Assembly: GCA_944391335.1 (NCBI GenBank)
Contig: CALXTF010000010.1
Coordinates: forward strand, 1-38,849
Length of the DNA: 38,849 nt
From: an uncultured Alphaproteobacteria bacterium
GTDB lineage: Bacteria; Pseudomonadota; Alphaproteobacteria; RF32; CAG-239
Reading direction: 5' to 3'
This document shows, piece by piece, positions 33,912 through 38,849 of this stretch. Below the pieces are notes generated by a model, which worked only from the letters and a program-made list of their open reading frames with translations, did not search any database and was not told the DNA's origin. Numbering within the stretch: the first letter of the stretch is position 1; the number at the start of each line of letters is the position of its first letter. The translations under genes and the position numbers were made by a program.

Positions 33912-34217
33912 ATGATAAAAAAGGCGCTATTGTCATTGTTTTTATTGTTTTTTTTGACATCTTCGGCATGGGCACAACTTTCAGCCACTCGGGAAGAACA
34001 ATATATTGCCGTATTAAAAGCGGTAGTTAATTATAAAATTAATGATGTTGAATATATTCGCAATATAGAACGCCTTCGTGAAGATCAACGTTTTAACGCA
34101 AAACTTCAAAAAATGTTGGATAAATTAAGTAATAACCGCAGCAAAAACACTACCAACCGTAAAGTTATGGATATATTAGAACAAGCAGGTAAAGATTTAT
34201 ATAGATTGTTGGATTAA
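33912..34217 (+). CDS. Small secreted helical protein, function unknown
   Basis: 101 residues. Signal peptide 1-21 (AWA before Gln22), then a mature domain of about 80 residues, almost all helical and rich in Lys, Arg and Asn. GAGGAG lies eight bases before the ATG at 33912, which is preferred to the in-frame TTG at 33906. No family is recognised. It is followed at 60 bases by a lipoprotein gene. Confidence 0.7.
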   Translation: MIKKALLSLFLLFFLTSSAWAQLSATREEQYIAVLKAVVNYKINDVEYIRNIERLREDQRFNAKLQKMLDKLSNNRSKNTTNRKVMDILEQAGKDLYRLLD

Positions 34218-34277
34218 GTATTGTTTAACCAAAAAGCGGTATAAGTGAAAACAAAGCATATAAATAAAGGAAAGAAT

Positions 34278-34766
34278 ATGAAAAAACTAAGATATATCAT
34301 GTTGTTTGCAACAGTAATGCTTGGAGGATGCCAACATCAAGAATATTATTATACTTCTAATGAAGATATATTAACTTCACAAGAAACAACATCTGTTGTT
34401 CATGAAGAATCAAAAGTTACTGTTTCTAGCAGTAATGGTTATAAAGAAAATGCATCGATTAATCAAAATGAAGAAATTCAATCCCCGAAAGCAGAAACAG
34501 AAGTGGAAATTATGCATCCTGATGAACCGGTGGAAAAACTTGTTTATGATTCAGCCTATGACCGTTTTTTAGATAATGTTGTTATTAAGGCTCGTTCAGA
34601 GAATTATGTAACTTATGAATATAAAGATGTTCGAGTAGATGAATTAGCTCCTTTGGCTTCTCGTTATTGTCAAGAACACGGTAATCGTACGGCTGTTTTA
34701 AGAGACGTTATTTTATATAAAAACTATGCACGTCGAGCCACCTTTGATTGCTTGCGCTTGCAATAA
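34278..34766 (+). CDS. Lipoprotein, function unknown
   Basis: 162 residues. A signal peptide ends in the lipobox LGGC with C18 as the lipidated residue. A Ser/Glu-rich linker (about 30-95) precedes a conserved-looking C-terminal segment (VYDSAYDRFLDNVV ... ASRYCQEHGNRTAVLRD ... TFDCLRL) containing two cysteines that may pair. AAAGGAAAG before the ATG selects this start over the GTG at 34245. Confidence 0.75.
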   Translation: MKKLRYIMLFATVMLGGCQHQEYYYTSNEDILTSQETTSVVHEESKVTVSSSNGYKENASINQNEEIQSPKAETEVEIMHPDEPVEKLVYDSAYDRFLDNVVIKARSENYVTYEYKDVRVDELAPLASRYCQEHGNRTAVLRDVILYKNYARRATFDCLRLQ

Positions 34767-34825
34767 GCAGCAAAAATTCCTATATAGATACAAAGAATAA
34801 CAAAAAAAGATTATCGAGAGTATCC

Positions 34826-35749
34826 ATGGGAAAAGATTTATATAGTATTTTAGGGGTTAGCAATAGTGCGAGTAAAGCGGAAATAAAATCCGCCTACCAT
34901 AAATTGGCGCGCAAATATCATCCGGATGTTAATAAGGATAATCCGCAAGCGGCAGAAAAATTTAAAGAAATTTCTGCGGCATATGATATTTTGGGTGATG
35001 ATGAAAAACGTAAAAAATATGATAATAAAGAAATAGATTCTGATGGTAAAACAACGGGATTTGGAGCAGGTTTTGGAAACGGCAATCCCTTTGGTCAGGG
35101 AGGATATTATTCCTCATCTTCCGGTGGGCAAAGTGCTAATTTTGATTTTTCTTCAATATTTGGAGATGACATTTTTTCAGCTTTTAGCGGGAATCAAAGA
35201 GGTTATCAAGGCTTTAGCAGTGCCTCGCGTCGTCCGCGGAAAGGCGAAGATTTAACATATACGATGCGCATAGATTTTTTAACGGCGGTTCGAGGCGGAG
35301 AAAGACAAGTCAATCTCAACGGTAAGAATATTAATGTAAAAATTCCATCAGGAACAATTGATGGCCAGACTTTAAGATTAAAAGGACTTGGGAATCCGGG
35401 ACATTACGGCGGTGAAACAGGAGATGTTTTAATTACCCTAAATGTTGATAAACATCCTTATTTTGGTTTAGAAGGCCAAAATATTACCATGGAATTGCCG
35501 ATTACAATTAAAGAAGCCGTTTTAGGAGCAAAGATTACAGTACCAACCATTGATGGTCAAGTAGCGGTGAAAGTTCCTTCTTATGCGGGCAGCGGTGACA
35601 AATTACGGCTTAAAGGAAAAGGAATTAAAAATCGCAACGGGCAAGGAGATCAAATTATTACATTAAAAATAGTTGCTCCGAGGGCCAAAAATTCAGATTT
35701 AGAGAAAGTTTTAGAAACTATGCCGGATGAAAATGTAAGGACTTTTTAA
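34826..35749 (+). CDS. CbpA-type J-domain co-chaperone
   Basis: 307 residues. The J domain (4-70) has YHPDVNKDNP with HPD at 32-34. A Gly/Phe/Ser-rich linker (about 75-140) leads to the two beta-sandwich DnaJ C-terminal domains (RKGEDLTYTMRIDFLTAVRGG ... LPITIKEAVLGAKITVPTIDG). There is no cysteine zinc-binding domain, so it is a class II (CbpA-like) partner of DnaK. The start at 34826 is chosen over an in-frame codon 78 bases earlier because the J domain begins there. Its TAA shares a base with the next ATG. Confidence 0.93.
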   Translation: MGKDLYSILGVSNSASKAEIKSAYHKLARKYHPDVNKDNPQAAEKFKEISAAYDILGDDEKRKKYDNKEIDSDGKTTGFGAGFGNGNPFGQGGYYSSSSGGQSANFDFSSIFGDDIFSAFSGNQRGYQGFSSASRRPRKGEDLTYTMRIDFLTAVRGGERQVNLNGKNINVKIPSGTIDGQTLRLKGLGNPGHYGGETGDVLITLNVDKHPYFGLEGQNITMELPITIKEAVLGAKITVPTIDGQVAVKVPSYAGSGDKLRLKGKGIKNRNGQGDQIITLKIVAPRAKNSDLEKVLETMPDENVRTF

Positions 35750-36324
35750 TGAGACTGGAAACATTACGGGATTTTGAATGGTATAATGAAGCCAAAGAAG
35801 TTTCCTTTGGGGAGCATGGCGTTAAAATAACAGCATCACCAGGAACTGATTTTTGGATAGATGGCGGTGTTGGTTACAGTAAAGATAATGGTCATTTCTT
35901 TTTTTGCCGGCGGCAGGGATCTTTTGGATTAACGGTGTGTTGGCGTTTTGGAATACCGATAAATTTTGCTCAATGCGGGTTAATGGTTAGAGTCGATGAA
36001 AGTCAGTGGTGCAAAATATCAATTGTATCCAAGAACGGCAATAATCAAAACATAGCTAGCGTCGTCACGCATCATAATGGTTCAGATATGGCCATGACGC
36101 CGATTCCATCTGGTTTATCGGAAATCTGGTTTCGTATAAAAAGGAATAATGACGGGGCTTTTGAGCTATTTTATTCAACGAATGGTGTGATATATACGGC
36201 TATTCGTCGTTTTAGATTAACGACAAAAGAAGAAGTCTGTGTGGGTGTTTTTATGGCTAGTCCATCGGAAAAGACTTATACAGCAATATTGTCGTCCATA
36301 GAATTTAGTGATTATATTCCGTAG
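35749..36324 (+). CDS. DUF1349 concanavalin-like domain protein
   Basis: 191 residues of the DUF1349 family (concanavalin A-like beta sandwich; yeast 'regulation of enolase protein 1' relative). Family features are TDFWIDGGVGYSKDNGHFFF, FAQCGLMVRVDESQWCKI and VGVFMASPSEKTYTAIL. No signal peptide, so cytoplasmic. It overlaps the J-protein gene by one base and meets the prepilin gene tail to tail with a 13-base overlap. The function is unknown; coupling to a chaperone is notable. Confidence 0.82.
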   Translation: MRLETLRDFEWYNEAKEVSFGEHGVKITASPGTDFWIDGGVGYSKDNGHFFFCRRQGSFGLTVCWRFGIPINFAQCGLMVRVDESQWCKISIVSKNGNNQNIASVVTHHNGSDMAMTPIPSGLSEIWFRIKRNNDGAFELFYSTNGVIYTAIRRFRLTTKEEVCVGVFMASPSEKTYTAILSSIEFSDYIP

Positions 36325-36899
36325 AACCAAGCGATTCCACATTTATAATAATTATGACAATGACAGAATAAAGAAGCTTCAGCTGGGGAAAGAGGTAAAT
36401 CCTCAGCAGCATATTCACCGGCATCAAGGTTTGAAGGGAAACCGCGTGGAGGAACCACTCCGGTAGGACTAACGACTAAAAATTGAAGTCCGACAGCTTT
36501 TCCTCCCCAATTATTTGACGCCAAAGTGATACACGCTTTTTCGGTTAATCCATTGTAAATCATGACAAATCCTGTGTTTGAAGCGATAGGTTTGATAATA
36601 ACTTCTCCATTTAGGCGATGATAGAGTTTTTGATCTTTTTCTGATACATAACTTCCACTAATTAAATTTAAGCTAAAGATTTCTTTATCTAAGTTATCAA
36701 AAGATTTTTGTGTGTTATAAAGATTTCGTATTTTCTGCGATGTTAAGGTAATATCTTTAATAGTGTTATTAATCTTAATTTTCTCCATAGCGAGAGAATA
36801 AGCAAAGATAAAGGAAATAGACAACACGGCAGTAAGGGCTAAAACACCAAGAATTTCAATCATTGTACGCCCATCTTGAGAAGATCGATAAATAAACAT
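36312..36899 (-). CDS. Type IV prepilin-like protein
   Basis: 195 residues. The class III signal MFIYRSSQDG-RTMIE gives cleavage after G10 with E15 as the conserved +5 glutamate, followed by the hydrophobic helix ILGVLALTAVLSISFIFAYS. Similar GRSMVEMLGVLA-type prepilins with PilS-like C-terminal domains are common in gut alphaproteobacterial assemblies. A C-terminal Cys cluster (CHCHNYYKC) may form disulphides. AGGGGAG precedes the ATG. No pilus assembly genes are nearby. Confidence 0.8.
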   Translation of the reverse strand: MFIYRSSQDGRTMIEILGVLALTAVLSISFIFAYSLAMEKIKINNTIKDITLTSQKIRNLYNTQKSFDNLDKEIFSLNLISGSYVSEKDQKLYHRLNGEVIIKPIASNTGFVMIYNGLTEKACITLASNNWGGKAVGLQFLVVSPTGVVPPRGFPSNLDAGEYAAEDLPLSPAEASLFCHCHNYYKCGIAWFYGI

Positions 36900-36933
36900 T
36901 TTTCTCCCCTATAGAATAATTATTTATTATATC

Positions 36934-36962
36934 ATTTTATAATGTAAAAAAATAAAAAACAA
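36934..36962 (-). promoter_or_regulatory. Candidate prepilin promoter
   Basis: Minus strand TTGTTT (36962-36957), 17 bases, TAAAAT (36939-36934), about 35 bases before the start codon. Confidence 0.4.
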
Positions 36963-36972
36963 TTAAATAAAT

Positions 36973-38721
36973 TCATTTAATGATGAATTGTATTTTGCTA
37001 AAACCAATACCTTGTCTCATAAGACTCCAATGATGAGAGTCGTTATTAACAAATTCCAAGGAAAGCAAATTATTTTGAAAATCTTCTTGATTAAGATTAA
37101 GGTCAAAGGACTGATTTCCGATAATTTTATGATTAAAAGTAATTTCTCCTATTTTTTTACCATTTGCGAGGACAAGGAAAGTTCTATCCATAAGAGAGTA
37201 AAGAGTGGCGGCTTCAAACACCAGATTTATATTTTGAGGATGATCCATTTTCAGGTTAAGTTGCCGCAGCCATAATCTTCCCAAGCTAAAATCGGCGAGA
37301 TCAGAATATGGTATTAAAGATTTAAGTTCGTCAGGTTTTTGAAAAAGGATATTATCATTGATTGGCAAATAAAGCTTATTTTTTAATTTTTGCAGAGTAA
37401 CATTTTGTCTTAAATTATCTAAGAACCGAGAATTTTGTTCAATCATAGTGTCTAATTTTGAACCATATTTTTCAAATAGCGTTTGTTTTGTATTAAATAA
37501 AGAACGACCTAATCCAAGAGAAGGCATATTATATCCGAGAGCTTCCATAATTGTTGGAGCAAGATCAAAAGTTGTCCATTGATGTTTTTTCTTATCTTGA
37601 CGTTGAGAATTAAGGAAAATATTTTCAATACTCCGTTGTTTGGGTGCGTTTATATAAATATGATTTTTTTGCCCATGAGCTAAATGGTCGCCAATAATGA
37701 CAAGAGTCATGTTGTTATAGAAAGGTTGATTTTTGCACCATTCGATAAAATCTTGCAATAAAAAATCGGCGCATTTTATGGAGTTTTGTAAAGAGAATTT
37801 ATTAATCGGGCAGTTGGGATCAATATAATTTTCTTCACCATGAGTATTAACGGTTACCGCGAAAATCGAAAAGGGTTGGTTTATTTGTTGCATTTTGACA
37901 ATGGTCTTTTTTATTTGTTCATATAAGAAGCTGTCTCTAATGCCCCATGAATTTCCAAATATCAGCGAATTATTCGGATTTTCTTTTTTCCAAGCGTCTA
38001 ACCCTTTGGTAACGTGAAAATTATGTTGTTGGGTAAAGAAAATAGTATTGGCGAATTTTAAATCTGATGATTTATAAAAAAAATTTTTATAACCGTTTGC
38101 GGCAAGAATGTCGGATATGCAGCTTAATTGCGGAAAGAAAAAGTAAAAAGAATCCATATTGTCAAGGTTATAATTTTCCTTAAATCCACATTGAGATGCG
38201 AGTAATCCTGCCAAAGTATATTTTATTGACGGGAGTTGATAGAAACCATCAAAAGATAAAGCTTTTTGTTTTTGCAGGTAAGGTGTCAGAATTTCATTTA
38301 CATATTTATCGTTTCGGTATTGTTTTTCTAAAGATTCAACATAGATAACGATTAAATTTTGTTTTTTTAGAGGGAATTTTATTTTTTGCGTGTCAATACG
38401 AACAAAGTCATCTTCAAACAGGGAGGAATAAACATTTTGATTGGTTATAAAAGAAATAAGGTTAAAGACGTAAACGACAGCGGCAACGGATAAAACAGAG
38501 AGAATATTTTTAATTTTAGAAGGCAAAAGAGATAAGATAAAAGAAGGGAGTATAACCCATAAAGCAAAATTGATGACAATATGAGGCATAACATCATTTA
38601 TTTGCGCGAGATTAATAATCATCTGTTGAACAGATATATCTCCAAAACAAGTGTAAACCCATATAGAAGCGCATCCAAGACAAATAAGAATAAAGTAAAA
38701 TGTAAATGATAAGTATTTCAT
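36973..38721 (-). CDS. LTA synthase/OpgB-family phosphoglycerol transferase
   Basis: 582 residues. Three hydrophobic segments (about 5-25, 45-65 and 72-93) anchor an extracytoplasmic alkaline-phosphatase-superfamily domain. Metal and catalytic residues visible are E129 (VIYVESLE), the nucleophile T169 (KYTLAGLLAS), H294 (NTHGE) and D345-H346 (IIGDHLAHG). GNSWGIRDSFLYEQI is typical of LtaS/OpgB proteins. It probably transfers phosphoglycerol (or phosphoethanolamine) to envelope glycans. The last 150 residues form an added beta-rich domain not recognised here. No clear terminator follows the stop. Confidence 0.85.
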   Translation of the reverse strand: MKYLSFTFYFILICLGCASIWVYTCFGDISVQQMIINLAQINDVMPHIVINFALWVILPSFILSLLPSKIKNILSVLSVAAVVYVFNLISFITNQNVYSSLFEDDFVRIDTQKIKFPLKKQNLIVIYVESLEKQYRNDKYVNEILTPYLQKQKALSFDGFYQLPSIKYTLAGLLASQCGFKENYNLDNMDSFYFFFPQLSCISDILAANGYKNFFYKSSDLKFANTIFFTQQHNFHVTKGLDAWKKENPNNSLIFGNSWGIRDSFLYEQIKKTIVKMQQINQPFSIFAVTVNTHGEENYIDPNCPINKFSLQNSIKCADFLLQDFIEWCKNQPFYNNMTLVIIGDHLAHGQKNHIYINAPKQRSIENIFLNSQRQDKKKHQWTTFDLAPTIMEALGYNMPSLGLGRSLFNTKQTLFEKYGSKLDTMIEQNSRFLDNLRQNVTLQKLKNKLYLPINDNILFQKPDELKSLIPYSDLADFSLGRLWLRQLNLKMDHPQNINLVFEAATLYSLMDRTFLVLANGKKIGEITFNHKIIGNQSFDLNLNQEDFQNNLLSLEFVNNDSHHWSLMRQGIGFSKIQFIIK

Positions 38722-38776
38722 CTTTTAAATACAGATAATGTCACCCATCCAAGATAAGCAAGTTTTATATAGCTAT

Positions 38777-38818
38777 AAAAAAATCATTCCTTTTATTAAT
38801 GGTAAAAGGAATGATTTT
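38777..38818. terminator. Terminator-like hairpin at the right edge
   Basis: A 16-bp perfect stem (38780-38795 with 38803-38818) with a seven-base loop. The T run is best on the minus strand (complement of the A run 38777-38783). Which gene it ends lies outside the window. Confidence 0.6.
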
Positions 38819-38830
38819 AAGGAATATTTT

Positions 38831-38849
38831 ATGATTAATTATAATTCCA
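38831..38849 (+). CDS. Possible start of a gene running off the right edge
   Basis: ATG at 38831 preceded by AAGGAA with six-base spacing; only six codons (MINYNS) are present. Too short to identify. Confidence 0.3.

Overview
The window is AT-rich, densely packed chromosomal DNA that I infer comes from an uncultured, host- or gut-associated alphaproteobacterium living largely without oxygen. The lineage call rests on a LapA/IHF-beta/AccA/AccD/RmuC block, a mitochondrial-fission-ELM1-family protein, a YejAB peptide importer, a prepilin of the kind common in gut alphaproteobacterial assemblies, and a dnaK promoter resembling the alphaproteobacterial sigma-32 consensus. The lifestyle call rests on two [FeFe]-hydrogenase-family proteins and a probable rhodoquinone-making enzyme, RquA. 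No prophage, insertion sequence, CRISPR array or rRNA operon was seen.

Left part (1-10,954): tRNA-Ala(CGC) with its terminator, then a ygiW-qseB-qseC-like operon (BOF-domain periplasmic protein, OmpR-family regulator, histidine kinase) preceded by a PmrA-box-like direct repeat. Next come a small membrane protein that looks like a tandem duplication of a 3-TM phage/GTA holin domain, and an MFS-PlsC-(degenerate adenylation domain) fusion of the LplT-Aas type. On the minus strand are a small membrane protein, tRNA-Ala(GGC), parE and dnaK.

Middle part (11,078-22,842): a compact minus-strand run, accA-rmuC-ihfB-lapA-accD and a divergent thymidine/AMP-phosphorylase-like gene, then plus-strand genes: a membrane/coiled-coil protein overlapping yejA, yejB (no yejE or yejF follows), a Gfo/Idh/MocA oxidoreductase resembling GnnA, and truA.

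The most interesting region (22,923-28,386) is a five-gene, translationally coupled redox/signalling operon: [2Fe-2S] protein, PAS-containing sensory-type [FeFe] hydrogenase, SpoIIE/PP2C-type phosphatase, a second [2Fe-2S] protein, and a group-B-like [FeFe] hydrogenase. An XRE regulator converges on it, and upstream of that regulator lies an array of TGTAT/ATACA half-sites at exact 15-bp steps. My reading is that H2 or redox state sensed by the first hydrogenase is passed to a phosphatase, while the second hydrogenase keeps the catalytic motif set. No partner kinase or phosphoprotein, and no HydEFG maturase, is in the window.

Right part (28,764-38,849): cmk-rpsA (minus), rsmE-rquA (plus), ELM1-like (minus), a secreted helical protein, a lipoprotein, a CbpA-type DnaJ and a DUF1349 protein (plus), a prepilin and an LTA-synthase/OpgB-type phosphoglycerol transferase (minus), then the first codons of a gene running off the right edge. 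rquA together with the hydrogenases suggests H2 metabolism alongside rhodoquinone-dependent anaerobic respiration, for example fumarate reduction; that is an inference from gene content.
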